Source of the DNA: Sphingomonadales bacterium 32-65-25
Lineage (GTDB): Bacteria > Pseudomonadota > Alphaproteobacteria > Sphingomonadales > Sphingomonadaceae
Reading direction: 5' to 3'
Length of the DNA: 51,584 nt
Assembly (NCBI GenBank): GCA_002280855.1
Contig: NCEU01000010.1
Coordinates: forward strand, 1-51,584
The number at the start of each line of letters is the position of its first letter. The first letter of the stretch is position 1. Below, piece after piece: positions 7,806-16,704 of the stretch. A program made the translations under genes and the position numbers. The notes beneath the pieces were generated by a model. The model was not told the DNA's origin and searched no databases. It worked only from the letters and a program-made list of their open reading frames with translations.

Positions 7806-8423
7806 TTATTTCCCATCTGCGATGGAAGCTGCGTCCCAACGCACCAGCATGGCGCCGCGCAATTCGCCGGGCATGAAGCCCGTCGCCTTGTCCTTTGGAT
7901 AGAGTTTGGCGATGCGGGCGGCGACGGCAGGATCAATGTCCGGGCCATGGCAGGACAGGCACGGTTGGCCCATCATGGGAATGGCGCGCAGATAGGTGAT
8001 CCTGGCCGATCGGCCGCTGCCGCTGCGCCACACCCGAACGGCGGGTTTGCCCGCCTCAACCGGCTGGGCTGCCAAGGCGGCATAATGTTTGCGCACATCG
8101 CGCGGCACACGCGCGGCCGGATTGCGGCTGCGGGCAGCAGTGCGGCTGATCCTGGCGCCGCTGGCAGCGGATTCCTCGGCGGCGATGGCCGGTGCCAGCG
8201 TACTGCACACGGATACTGCGCCCGGCAGACCTTGCTCAGCGATGGCGGCGCGCAGGGCCGTCTGCAGGCGCTGCTGGAAGCGATCCGCCAGCGCGTCCGA
8301 TCGGGCAATCACTTCCGGATCAACAGTGGGATGCGGCGAGGCCAAAGTCTGCGCCGCGGTGGCGCTGGCACCTGCCAGCACCATCAGCAGAATGGCAACT
8401 GGCATGGCAAAATTCATCGACAT
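7806..8423 (-). CDS. DUF3365 c-type haem protein
   Basis: A 205-aa exported protein. The ATG at 8423 has a GGAGA ribosome site and begins a signal peptide (MSMNFAMPVAILLMVLAGAS...AAQ); the open frame further upstream lies in the TolC gene. The mature part contains QPCLSCHGPD, a C-x-x-C-H c-type haem site at about residues 155-159, after the strand-rich YLRAIPMMGQP typical of DUF3365 (Tll0287-like) domains. These are periplasmic haem sensors or redox proteins. It starts 28 bases downstream of the TolC stop on the same strand, as the last gene of the SQR operon, which suggests an electron-transfer or sensing role in sulfide oxidation; that role is inference. Confidence 0.8.
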   Translation of the reverse strand: MSMNFAMPVAILLMVLAGASATAAQTLASPHPTVDPEVIARSDALADRFQQRLQTALRAAIAEQGLPGAVSVCSTLAPAIAAEESAASGARISRTAARSRNPAARVPRDVRKHYAALAAQPVEAGKPAVRVWRSGSGRSARITYLRAIPMMGQPCLSCHGPDIDPAVAARIAKLYPKDKATGFMPGELRGAMLVRWDAASIADGK

Positions 8424-8451
8424 GGTGGTTCTCCGTCCTGGTCTGTGCTTG

Positions 8452-9711
8452 TCACTCCCGGCCAAGCAGCGCGCGCAGGCCCCAAGCCGTGGCGATCCGC
8501 TGAGCGTCGGCATTGGCAGCCTGCATCGCGGCCTGTGCCGCATCGCGCTCGGCATCCAGCAGGGCCAGGGTTGGCTTCAGGCCCACGCGCACTTCCTGAC
8601 GGACGCTGGCCAGTGCCGCTTCGCTGGCCTGTTTCTGGCGCCGGGCGGCATCGGCGGAAAGCTGCGTTGTCCTCACACCGGCAAAGGCGGTGATGACCAT
8701 CTCGCGGACGCTGCCGCGGGCATCGGCCAGACGCGCTTCGGCGGCGCGCACCGCCGCATCGGCGGCCTGACCTTCGGCCTTGATCCGGCCTGATGCAAAG
8801 AAGGTCCAGCGGCCGCGAACGCCGGCGCTGGCCAGATCGCCGCGATAGCCGGGGAAGAATTGGTCCCGCACGCTGGAGGCCTCGGCATAGGCGGCCACCT
8901 GCGGCAGCCCTTCGGCCTTGGCCATGCGCGCCTGGCCGCGCGCGGCGGCAAGGCCGGCCTCCGCCTGGGCGATGGCCGGTGATTGCTTCTCGGCCTCGTC
9001 CAGGGCCTCGTCGAGCGTGGCGGGCACGGGCGGGCTGGCAGGCAGTGGCGCCAGACTGTCTGGCACCAGGCCGGTCAGGCGATTGAACCGCGCCCGCGCG
9101 GTGTCGCGTTGGCCGGTGGCGCTGGCCAGCACGGCTTCCGCTTCAGCCAGGCGCGCCTGCGCTTGGCTGACATCGGTGGACGGAACTTCGCCCGCGTTGA
9201 AGCGCAGCCGTGCCTGATCCGCCGCCAGTTGAATGGACTTCACCAGGTCGGTTGCCGCCTGCAGCGCGGCTTCGGAAGCCAATATGCCGCCAAACGCCTG
9301 CGCAACTTCGGCCCTGAGCGCGGTACGGCGCTGCAGCACGCCGGCTCCGGCGGCCTCTGCGCCAGCCTTTGCTGCCTCGCGCGCACCCGCGATGCGCCCG
9401 CCGGCATAAAGCGGCTGTTCAATGCCGACCTGTGCGGCGCGGGGCGTCACGCTGGTCGCGGTCAGGCCAAAATAGCCGCCGGGATCAAGGCGGCCCCAGC
9501 CAATCGTGCCGGTCAGGGTTGCCGTTGGGCCCGCCGCAGCGCGAGCGGCGTCGGCGCGGCTGCCGGCCGCGTTGGCTTCGGCCTTGGCCATGGCCAGGGA
9601 CGGCGCGTGCGCTTCAGCAGCGGCGATGGCCTCATCCAGCGTGACCGGCGCGGCCGCGGCAGGGCCGGCAAGCGCCAGTGCGCTCGCGGCCAGCCAGAAG
9701 CGCACGTGCAT
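8452..9711 (-). CDS. TolC-family outer membrane efflux channel
   Basis: About 419 aa with a signal peptide (MHVRFWLAASALALAG...AAA) and then VTLDEAIAAAEAHAPSLAMA, the conserved start of the outer-membrane efflux protein domain. Two long Ala-rich helical repeats follow, e.g. GEVPSTDVSQAQARLAEAEA and, in the second half, VRVGLKPTLALLDAERDAAQ, the motif typical of TolC repeats. The ATG at 9711 overlaps the stop of the DUF2892 gene (ATGA), while the frame upstream reads into that gene. It should supply the outer-membrane duct for the RND adaptor and pump encoded in the divergent operon at 11671-15914, since no other TolC homologue is near. Confidence 0.88.
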   Translation of the reverse strand: MHVRFWLAASALALAGPAAAAPVTLDEAIAAAEAHAPSLAMAKAEANAAGSRADAARAAAGPTATLTGTIGWGRLDPGGYFGLTATSVTPRAAQVGIEQPLYAGGRIAGAREAAKAGAEAAGAGVLQRRTALRAEVAQAFGGILASEAALQAATDLVKSIQLAADQARLRFNAGEVPSTDVSQAQARLAEAEAVLASATGQRDTARARFNRLTGLVPDSLAPLPASPPVPATLDEALDEAEKQSPAIAQAEAGLAAARGQARMAKAEGLPQVAAYAEASSVRDQFFPGYRGDLASAGVRGRWTFFASGRIKAEGQAADAAVRAAEARLADARGSVREMVITAFAGVRTTQLSADAARRQKQASEAALASVRQEVRVGLKPTLALLDAERDAAQAAMQAANADAQRIATAWGLRALLGRE

Positions 9712-9914
9712 CAACGGAAGGCTTCCCCCGGCTTGAGGCCAATCGCCTTGAAGGCCATCGCCGCCGGGCAGAAGCCGGTGAAGGCGGCCTGGATCATGTT
9801 GAGCCCGGCAAAGGCTGCCAGCGCGATCCAATATGGGTGGACCAGCAGCGACAGAGCGATGGAGGCCAGCACCACGACGCCGGCGAACACGAAAACAGCG
9901 CGATCAATGGACAT
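9711..9914 (-). CDS. DUF2892 (YgaP-type) membrane protein
   Basis: A 67-aa protein with two hydrophobic segments (VFVFAGVVVLASIALSLLV and WIALAAFAGLNMIQAAFTG) followed by F-C-P-A-A...LGLKPG, the pattern of DUF2892, the membrane part of rhodanese YgaP. The separate rhodanese is encoded divergently at 11317, so this island splits the two YgaP domains into two proteins. In BigR/YgaV regulons such proteins accompany sulfide detoxification. It lies 12 bases after the SQR gene and is coupled to the TolC gene. Confidence 0.8.
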   Translation of the reverse strand: MSIDRAVFVFAGVVVLASIALSLLVHPYWIALAAFAGLNMIQAAFTGFCPAAMAFKAIGLKPGEAFR

Positions 9915-9926
9915 GTTTGTTTTCCT

Positions 9927-11228
9927 TCAGAATTTCAGCTTGTCGATGCCGAGCGCGTGCAGCGCCAGTTTCTCGTAAAAGGGTTCACTCTCGCCCTTGC
10001 GGATCTTGCGCAGGAAATATTTCTCGAAGCCGATCTTGGCGAGGTGGACCCATTTGCCCTCGCTGGACCAGTTGACGTTGCGCGGCGGGATCTGCGGTTG
10101 CGCCACGAAGGCGATGCCGCTGTCGCCGAAGTCGGCCAGGCACACGGCGTTCCACGTCGCTTCGGACTTGGGTTCTTTGCCATCCATGATGGCCTTCAGA
10201 TTGGCAGCAATGGCGGTGACCATGGATTCGATCATGAATCCCGTCTTGGGAACGCCCACCGGCACGGGGGTTGGGCCGGTTGGGGGGATGGCCACCGCCA
10301 CGCCCAGCGCAAACACCTCGGGGAACGTCGGGTTGCGCTGGTACTTGTCAACCAGCACGAAGCCGCGCGGGTTGGTGAGACCTTCGATGCCGCGGATGGC
10401 GGGCACGCCGCGGAACGCCGGCAGCATCATGGTGAATTTGAAAGGAACGTCGTGCTTGGCCTTGACGCTGCCATCGTCGGCCACTTCCTCGACATGGGCG
10501 ATGCCATCGTCAAAGCTGGTGACGCGGGCGCTGGTGAACCATTTCACATGGCGGTCACGGAAGGCGGATTCCAGCATGCCCTTGGTGTCGCCCACGCCAT
10601 CAAGGCCCAGATGGCCCACATAAGGCTCGGCGGTGATGAACGTCATCGGCACCAGGTGGCGGATCTTGCGGCGCTTCAGTTCGGTGTCGAGCACCATGGC
10701 ATATTCATAGGCCGGGCCATAACAGCTGGCGCCCTGCACGGCGCCGACGATGATCGGGCCGGGATCGGCGCAGAAGGCTTCAAACGCGTCGGCGGCGGCC
10801 GCAGCGTGGGAGGTGTGGCAGATCGACTGGGTGAAGCCTTGCGGGCCAAAGCCGGGAATCTCGTCGTAAGCAAGATCGGGCCCGGTGGCGATGACAAGGA
10901 AATCATAATCCAGGCTGCTGCCGTCGCGCAGGGCGATGCGCTTTTCGGCCGGGTGCACGCGCTCGGCCCCCACGCTGGAAAAGCTGATGCCGCGCTTTTT
11001 CATGACCGGCGGCAGATGCACTTCCACCTCTTCCGGCGTGCGCCACTTCACCGCCACCCAGGGGTTGGACGGCACGAAGCTGTAGCTGTCGCGTTCGGCC
11101 AGCAGGAACACTTCGGCGCGGTCCTTCACGGCATCGCGAATCTCGTACGACGCGATCGTGCCGCCCAGGCCGCCGCCCAGAACAACGATGCGCGGCCGTG
11201 TGCGGCCTTGTGGTTGAACTGAAGCCAT
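9927..11228 (-). CDS. sqr: sulfide:quinone oxidoreductase (flavoprotein)
   Basis: A 433-aa FAD/NAD(P)-type oxidoreductase. It has a dinucleotide-binding loop (IVVLGGGLGG, residues 14-23) and the FAD motif FLVIATGPDL (about 110-119). Cys137 (SICHTSHA), Cys169 (GASCYGPAYEY) and Cys363 (AVCLADFGDSG) are spaced and placed like the three redox cysteines of characterised SQRs, so sulfide oxidation to persulfide or polysulfide with electrons passed to quinone is expected. The C-terminal amphipathic end (KYFLRKIRKG) fits membrane association. The ATG at 11228 has a GAGAGGA ribosome site; the frame upstream lies in the opposing rhodanese gene. It leads the operon SQR-DUF2892-TolC-DUF3365. A flavocytochrome c-like subunit is an alternative, but no cytochrome partner other than DUF3365 is present. 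Confidence 0.85.
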   Translation of the reverse strand: MASVQPQGRTRPRIVVLGGGLGGTIASYEIRDAVKDRAEVFLLAERDSYSFVPSNPWVAVKWRTPEEVEVHLPPVMKKRGISFSSVGAERVHPAEKRIALRDGSSLDYDFLVIATGPDLAYDEIPGFGPQGFTQSICHTSHAAAAADAFEAFCADPGPIIVGAVQGASCYGPAYEYAMVLDTELKRRKIRHLVPMTFITAEPYVGHLGLDGVGDTKGMLESAFRDRHVKWFTSARVTSFDDGIAHVEEVADDGSVKAKHDVPFKFTMMLPAFRGVPAIRGIEGLTNPRGFVLVDKYQRNPTFPEVFALGVAVAIPPTGPTPVPVGVPKTGFMIESMVTAIAANLKAIMDGKEPKSEATWNAVCLADFGDSGIAFVAQPQIPPRNVNWSSEGKWVHLAKIGFEKYFLRKIRKGESEPFYEKLALHALGIDKLKF

Positions 11229-11258
11229 TTTCCTCTCCCGTGGCCACTGTAATTTCGC

Positions 11259-11290
11259 TTGACCTAATATAAGATAAGCATAATATGAGG
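11259..11290 (+). promoter_or_regulatory. divergent promoter/operator of sulfide operons
   Basis: TTGACC (11259-11264), a 16-base spacer and TAATAT (11281-11286) form a plausible sigma70-type promoter for the rhodanese gene. It overlaps an imperfect palindrome, CCTAATAT (11263-11270) and ATATGAGG (11283-11290), with a 12-base AT-rich centre. A BigR/SqrR-type ArsR repressor is encoded nearby at 16705, and AT-rich palindromes are its expected target, so control of both divergent operons from here is likely. Confidence 0.5.
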
Positions 11291-11316
11291 AAGTACGCAA
11301 GCAAGGAGATTCCCCG

Positions 11317-11652
11317 ATGTTCGGAATTGAAAAGAAGCCTACCCATAAGGAGATTGGGCCGGAGGAGCTGGCAGCGATGTTGAAGGATCGCAGCGTGATT
11401 CTGGTGGACGTGCGGGAGCCGGACGAATTTGCCGGCGGCCACATCGCGGGCGCCATCAACCTGCCGCTGTCGCGCTTTGCGCCGGATCAACTGCCGCCAG
11501 CGGGTGACAAGACCATCGTGCTGCAATGCGCGGGCGGCAAACGGTCGGGCATGGCGCTTGATCGCTGTGCCACGGCGCAGGCGGCGGTCGATACCCATCT
11601 GGCCGGCGGCATCGGTGCCTGGAAATCGGCCGGGCTGCCGGTGGTCGCCTGA
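11317..11652 (+). CDS. rhodanese-domain sulfurtransferase
   Basis: A 111-aa single-domain rhodanese. It has VILVDVREPDEFAGGHIAGA, the conserved CH2A-type motif, and the active-site loop C71-A-G-G-K-R-S, whose Cys carries the persulfide. There is no signal peptide, so it acts in the cytoplasm, moving sulfane sulfur between SQR products, thiols and the persulfide dioxygenase at 17091. An AAGGAG site lies about 8 bases before the ATG. It leads the rightward operon with the RND adaptor and pump; the adaptor gene follows after 18 bases. Confidence 0.9.
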   Translation: MFGIEKKPTHKEIGPEELAAMLKDRSVILVDVREPDEFAGGHIAGAINLPLSRFAPDQLPPAGDKTIVLQCAGGKRSGMALDRCATAQAAVDTHLAGGIGAWKSAGLPVVA

Positions 11653-11670
11653 CGCAAAGAAGGACCTGCC

Positions 11671-12693
11671 ATGCGCCGTCTCGTCTCTGCTTTCACAGCC
11701 ATCGCGCTGCCCCTGGCCTTGGCGGCCTGCGGCGGTGAAACGGCGCCGGCGCCAGAAACGGCCACCGCTGCAATCACGGCCCGGCACGCGCTGGTGGCCG
11801 CGACGCTGCCCGATCTGAAGCCGGTTTCCGGCCAGATCGCCACGCGCGACGAGGTCATGGCAGTGGCGCGCATTGGCGGCATTCTCACCCGGCTCAACGT
11901 CAAGGCGGGCGATCAGGTTCGGGCCGGGCAGATCGTGGCCCTGATCAGCGATGACAGGCTGTCTCAGGCAGCGGGCGCTGCCAGTGCCAATGTCGCTGCG
12001 GCCGAAGCGGAAGCAGCGCGGGCCACCGCCGATCTTGGCCGCATCAGGGAACTGCACGCCGCCGGCGTTTATGCCAATGCCCGGCTGGAAAGCGCGACGG
12101 CCATGGCGACGGCCGCACAGGCCCGCGCCCGCGCCGCGCGCGGCGAGGCCGGTGCCGCGCGGGCGCTGGGCGGGCAGGGTGCGGTTGTGGCCCCGGCGGC
12201 CGGCCGCGTGCTGTCGGCCGATGTGCCGCCGGGCAGCCCGGTGATGCCCGGGCAGTTGATTGCCCGCCTCTCCGCCGGGCCATTGTTGCTCAGGCTTGAT
12301 GTGCCCGAAGCCGCCGCGCTCGCCCTGAAACCGGGCGATACGGTGCGCCTCGCCGAAGCGGGACTGCCCAGCGAGGGCCGCATCGATCGGGTTTGGCCCG
12401 GCGCGACGGCCGGTCTGGTACGGGTTGATGTGCAGGTGGCTAGCCTGCCCGATGGCCTGCTGGGCCGCCGGGTGAGCGCCCTGGTGCCCACCGGCACCCG
12501 CACCGCCGTGCTGGCGCCGCGCCGCTTCATGCGCATCAGCCACGGCATCGCGCAGGTGGCGCTGCTGCAGGGCAAATCGGTCGTTCAGGTGCCGGTCGAA
12601 TTCGCCGAAACCGCCGATCCAACCCAGGTTGAGCTGTTGACCGGCGTTGCGGCTGGCGACGTGCTGGTGCTGCAGGCGGAGAGCGGCAAGTGA
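11671..12693 (+). CDS. RND efflux periplasmic adaptor (MFP)
   Basis: A 340-aa membrane-fusion protein. The N-terminus is a lipoprotein signal (AIALPLALAAC, lipobox L-A-A-C), so it is probably anchored by lipid. GGILTRLNVKAGDQVRAGQI and GQGAVVAPAAGRVLSADVPP are the two halves of the biotinyl-lipoyl-like domain, flanking a short Ala-rich hairpin (about residues 105-160). A beta-barrel follows (RLDVPEAAALALKPGDTVRL). It links the inner-membrane RND pump to the TolC channel. Its stop overlaps the GTG start of the pump gene. Confidence 0.9.
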   Translation: MRRLVSAFTAIALPLALAACGGETAPAPETATAAITARHALVAATLPDLKPVSGQIATRDEVMAVARIGGILTRLNVKAGDQVRAGQIVALISDDRLSQAAGAASANVAAAEAEAARATADLGRIRELHAAGVYANARLESATAMATAAQARARAARGEAGAARALGGQGAVVAPAAGRVLSADVPPGSPVMPGQLIARLSAGPLLLRLDVPEAAALALKPGDTVRLAEAGLPSEGRIDRVWPGATAGLVRVDVQVASLPDGLLGRRVSALVPTGTRTAVLAPRRFMRISHGIAQVALLQGKSVVQVPVEFAETADPTQVELLTGVAAGDVLVLQAESGK

Positions 12694-15600
12694 AAGACCA
12701 GATTCCGCTGGGCATTTCCGGCCGGTTGACGTCTGCGACCATCGGCTCGCCGCTCACGCCGTTGCTGCTGCTGGCAGCGCTGGCCATGGGCCTGATCGCG
12801 CTGTTCGCCATCCCGCGGGAAGAAGAACCGCAGATCAGCGTGCCGATGGTGGACATCATCGTGCCAGCCCCCGGCCTGAAGGCGCAAAGCGCGGTCGATC
12901 TGGTCGGCGTGCCGCTGGAAGGCATCGTGAAGGGCATCGGCGGCGTCGACCATGTCTACACCCAGGCCATGGACGACATGGTGATGGTGACGGCGCGCTT
13001 TGCCGTGGGCGCCGATGCCGATGATGCCGCCACCCGCATTTCCGAACGCATCGCCGCCAACTGGCAGCGCCGGCCCGCCGGCATCGGTGATCCGCAAGTG
13101 ACGCTGCGCGGCATCGATGATGTGCCGATGCTGGTGCTCACGCTCACACCCAAACCCGGCATGGCGGCGCGCTGGCCCGATACCAGCCTGCGCGAAGTGG
13201 CTGACCGTCTGCTGGAAGATCTTGCGCGGGTCGAAAATGTTGGTCCCGGTTTCGTCACCGGCGGGCGACCGCAGGTGGTGCATGTCGCGCCCGATCCGGC
13301 CAAACTGGCCGCGCATGGCGTCACGCTGCCAGCGCTGCTGCAGGCGGTGCAGGCGGCCGATCGGGCCATTCCGGCCGGCACCGTGCTGGATCAGGGCGCG
13401 GCCCGTGCCACCACCGCCGGCGCGCGGCTTGATGATGTGAACAGCCTGGCCACGCTCACCGTGCGCAGCGCCGCCGGGCGGCCCGTGCTGCTGTCAGACG
13501 TGGCGCGGGTGGCCATTGCGCCGCGGCCCGGCCAGCCGCTGGTGTGGCGCTGGGCGAAGGGCGACGACGGCAAATGGACCCGCAATGCGGCTGTGAGCAT
13601 TGCCATATCCAAGCGGTCGGGCGCCAATGCCGTGGTGGTGTCGGATGCCGTGCTGGCTCGGGTCGAGGCACTGAAAGGCGAAATGCTGCCGTCCAGCCTG
13701 GAGGTGACTGTCACGCGCAACTATGGCGAAACCGCCAGCGAGAAGGCCAACGAGCTGCTGCTGCATCTGGGCATCGCCACCATCTCCATCGTCGTGCTGA
13801 TTGCCGTCGCCATCGGCCGGCGCGAAGCGATGGTGACGGCGATCGTCATCCCCACCACCATCCTGCTCACCCTGTTTGCGGCCTGGGTGATGGGCTACAC
13901 CATCAACCGCGTCTCGCTGTTTGCGCTGATCTTCTCCATCGGCATCCTGGTGGATGACGCGATCGTGATGATCGAGAATATCGCCCGGCACTGGGCGATG
14001 GACGATGGCCGCAGCCGGGTGCAGGGCGTGATCGATGCGGTGGCCGAAGTCGGCAACCCGACTGTCATCGCCACCCTCACCGTGGTCGCCGCGCTGCTGC
14101 CGATGCTTTTCGTGTCCGGCCTGATGGGGCCTTACATGGCGCCGATCCCGGTCAATGCGTCGGCCGCCATGCTGTTTTCCTTCTTCGTGGCCGTGGTGAT
14201 TGCGCCATGGGCCATGCTCAAGCTGGCCGGCGGTGCGCCGCTGCATGGGCACGAAGATGAAGGCGGCGGCAGACTGGGGCAGATCTTCCGCCGCGCCGCG
14301 AGCCGCATCATCATGCAGCGTGCGGCGGCCAAGCGCTTCCTGTGGGTGGTGGGCCTCGCCACGCTGGCCGCCTGTTCGCTGTTCTATTTCAAGGCCGTCA
14401 CCGTCAAGCTGCTGCCCTTCGATAACAAATCGGAGGTGCAGGTGGTGGTCGATCTGCCTGAAGGCGCCAGCCGCGACGCGACGGCGCGCGTGCTGGAACA
14501 GGTGACTGGCGTCGCCCGCACCCTGCCGGAAGTGGTGGCGATGGAAGCCTATGCCGGCACCTCGGCCCCGTTCAACTTCAACGGCCTGGTGCGCCATTAT
14601 TTCCTGCGCCGGCTGCCCGAACAGGGTGACGTGATGATCGCGCTGGCCCACGCCGATGACCGTGACCGCGCCAGCCATGATGTCGCCCTCGATCTGCGCC
14701 AGCGGCTCGCAGCACTGCCGCTGCCGGCTGGCACGGCGGTGAAGGTGGTGGAAACGCCGCCGGGGCCGCCGGTGATGGCGACACTGCTGGCCGAAGTGCA
14801 TGGGCCCGATGCCGCCAGCCGCCAGAAAACCGCGGCCGAGTTGGAAAAGCTGTTCCACCAGGTGCCCTACATCGTCGATATCGACAACAGCATGGGCCAG
14901 GGCCGTCCGCGCCTTGAACTGGTGCCGCGCCGCGATCGGCTGGATGCGCTGGGCCTCGATGAAGGCCAGATCAAGGCCAGCATTGCGCTGGCGCTGGGCG
15001 ACACCGTGATGGGCCAGGTGCCCCGCGCCGCCGGGCAGCCGGCGCTGCCGATCGTGCTGGCGCTTGATGCCGCCGATCGCCGCTGGGACGGTGGCGCGCT
15101 GGCCGCCCTGCCGGTGGCGGTGACGCAAGATGGCCGCAGCAGCGATCTGGGCGGGCTGGTGGAAGCCCGGACAGGTGTGGGCGATCGCATGATCTTCCGC
15201 CGCGACGGCCGCCCGGCTGACATGGTGATGGCCGAACTGGCCGGCGAATATGAAGCCCCGGTCTATGGTGTGCTGGCGATCAATCGGCTGGTGGAAGCCC
15301 ATGATTGGGCCAAGGCCGGCCTGCAAAAGCCCGACATCAGCTTCCACGCCATGCCGGAAGGCGAAGGCACCACCATATTGTGGGACGGCGAGTGGGAGAT
15401 CACCTGGGTGACCTTCCGCGACATGGGTGCGGCGTTCGGCGTGGCGCTGATCGGCATCTACATGCTGGTGGTCGGCCAGTTCGGCAGTTTCAAGCTGCCG
15501 CTGGTGATCCTGGTGCCGGTGCCGCTTACTCTCATTGGCATCGTCTTTGGCCACTGGGTGTTTGGTGCGCCGTTCACCGCCACCTCGATGATCGGCTTCA

Positions 15601-15914
15601 TCGCGCTGGCCGGCATCATCGTGCGCAATTCGATCCTGCTGGTGGATTTCATCCGCCACGCCAGCGCACCGGGCAAGCCGCTGCGGCAGGTGTTGATCGA
15701 GGCGGGATCGATCCGCGTGAAACCGATCGTGCTCACCGCGGCCGCGGCGATGATCGGGGCGGCGACCATCCTCACCGATCCGATCTTTCAGGGCCTGGCC
15801 ATCTCGCTATTGTTCGGGCTGGCGAGTTCCACCCTGCTCACCTTGCTGGTGATCCCGGCCATCTATGTGGTGCTGCGCGACGATGGTCTGGCGCTGCCCG
15901 CCTCACCCCAGTGA
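12690..15914 (+). CDS. RND-family efflux permease (AcrB/HAE type)
   Basis: A 1074-aa inner-membrane proton antiporter. Its length and topology fit: a first helix near residues 25-45 (PLLLLAALAMGLIALFAIPR), a porter domain, a helix bundle containing GILVDDAIVMIENI with the Asp pair of the proton relay, a second porter domain and a final bundle (GIIVRNSILLVDFIRH). The start GTG overlaps the adaptor stop (GTGA). Its 3' end overlaps the convergent TauE/SafE gene by 12 bp. With the adaptor and the TolC protein of the divergent operon it makes a complete tripartite pump. Because all flanking genes belong to sulfide/persulfide handling, it may export a sulfur compound or a toxic product; substrate specificity cannot be read from the sequence. 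Confidence 0.92.
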   Translation: MKDQIPLGISGRLTSATIGSPLTPLLLLAALAMGLIALFAIPREEEPQISVPMVDIIVPAPGLKAQSAVDLVGVPLEGIVKGIGGVDHVYTQAMDDMVMVTARFAVGADADDAATRISERIAANWQRRPAGIGDPQVTLRGIDDVPMLVLTLTPKPGMAARWPDTSLREVADRLLEDLARVENVGPGFVTGGRPQVVHVAPDPAKLAAHGVTLPALLQAVQAADRAIPAGTVLDQGAARATTAGARLDDVNSLATLTVRSAAGRPVLLSDVARVAIAPRPGQPLVWRWAKGDDGKWTRNAAVSIAISKRSGANAVVVSDAVLARVEALKGEMLPSSLEVTVTRNYGETASEKANELLLHLGIATISIVVLIAVAIGRREAMVTAIVIPTTILLTLFAAWVMGYTINRVSLFALIFSIGILVDDAIVMIENIARHWAMDDGRSRVQGVIDAVAEVGNPTVIATLTVVAALLPMLFVSGLMGPYMAPIPVNASAAMLFSFFVAVVIAPWAMLKLAGGAPLHGHEDEGGGRLGQIFRRAASRIIMQRAAAKRFLWVVGLATLAACSLFYFKAVTVKLLPFDNKSEVQVVVDLPEGASRDATARVLEQVTGVARTLPEVVAMEAYAGTSAPFNFNGLVRHYFLRRLPEQGDVMIALAHADDRDRASHDVALDLRQRLAALPLPAGTAVKVVETPPGPPVMATLLAEVHGPDAASRQKTAAELEKLFHQVPYIVDIDNSMGQGRPRLELVPRRDRLDALGLDEGQIKASIALALGDTVMGQVPRAAGQPALPIVLALDAADRRWDGGALAALPVAVTQDGRSSDLGGLVEARTGVGDRMIFRRDGRPADMVMAELAGEYEAPVYGVLAINRLVEAHDWAKAGLQKPDISFHAMPEGEGTTILWDGEWEITWVTFRDMGAAFGVALIGIYMLVVGQFGSFKLPLVILVPVPLTLIGIVFGHWVFGAPFTATSMIGFIALAGIIVRNSILLVDFIRHASAPGKPLRQVLIEAGSIRVKPIVLTAAAAMIGAATILTDPIFQGLAISLLFGLASSTLLTLLVIPAIYVVLRDDGLALPASPQ

Positions 15915-16682
15915 GCGCCAGCCGACGTAAAGCGCCGTCAGGATCACCATGATCGCGAACAGCCGGCGGGCCAGCGCAGCGCGGGTGGCAAGGCGCGGTG
16001 CCAGTGGCTTGGCAGCCAGCACCCCGATCAGCCCACCGGCCATCATCGCCAGCAGCGCCGGGCCATCCACCCGGCCAGCCACCGCATAGGTGCCGGCCGT
16101 CGCGACGCCGAACACCATCACCGAAACCAATGAGGAGGCGGCGGCATTGGCCAGCGTCATGCCAGTGGCCGCCATCAGGCCGGGCACGATCAGGAAGCCG
16201 CCACCGATCCCGAAGAAACCTGCCGCCAGGCCCACCACCAGCCCGGCCGGCACCAGCTTCAGCGTCATCGGCAGATCAAGCCGCACCGTCGGATCACCTT
16301 CGGCTTTCGCCGGGCGCAGCATGGCCAGCCCCACCGCCAGCATGGCCAGCGCAAAGGCGCTGAGCAGGGCCTGCCCGTCCACGCGCTGCGCCAAAACCGC
16401 GCCCGTCAGCGAACCGGCCAGGCCAGCCCCGGCGAAGGAGAGCGCACACGGCCATTTCACGCTGCCGGCCCGCGCCTGCACCGCCAGATTGGCCGCCGCG
16501 TTCACGGCGACAGCCGCCGCCCCCGTGCCGATGGCCACATGCGGATCAGCGATGCCGACGATGTAGAGCAAAAGCGGCGTCGCCAGCACGGAGCCGCCGC
16601 CGCCGAACAGGCCGAGCAGCAGCGCGATGATGGCGCCGCCCGCAACGGCTGCCGGAAGTCCGAGCGCCAGTCCGGCTTCCAT
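15903..16682 (-). CDS. TauE/SafE family sulfur-anion exporter
   Basis: A 259-aa membrane protein with about eight hydrophobic segments. It carries the family motifs GLFGGGGSVLATPLLLY near the N-terminus and its repeat GFFGIGGGFLIVPGLMA in the second half. The family exports sulfite, sulfoacetate or related anions. The ATG at 16682 has a ribosome site (AAGGGA, 8 bases upstream); an earlier in-frame ATG at 16724 lies inside the ArsR gene. It is transcribed with the ArsR repressor (22-base gap), the same pair found in BigR-type operons, and would remove the sulfite produced by persulfide dioxygenase. Confidence 0.88.
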   Translation of the reverse strand: MEAGLALGLPAAVAGGAIIALLLGLFGGGGSVLATPLLLYIVGIADPHVAIGTGAAAVAVNAAANLAVQARAGSVKWPCALSFAGAGLAGSLTGAVLAQRVDGQALLSAFALAMLAVGLAMLRPAKAEGDPTVRLDLPMTLKLVPAGLVVGLAAGFFGIGGGFLIVPGLMAATGMTLANAAASSLVSVMVFGVATAGTYAVAGRVDGPALLAMMAGGLIGVLAAKPLAPRLATRAALARRLFAIMVILTALYVGWRSLG

Positions 16683-16704
16683 GGCAATGTCCCTTGTTGG
16701 TTGG

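Noticed and set aside
10903..12543. Long open frame (546 codons) on the minus strand
   Set aside because: It crosses the real SQR, rhodanese and adaptor genes in a wrong frame and shows no domain.
13494..15659. Long open frame (721 codons) on the minus strand
   Set aside because: It is antisense to the RND pump gene, rich in His, Gln and Arg with no domain, as expected from high GC third positions of the real gene.
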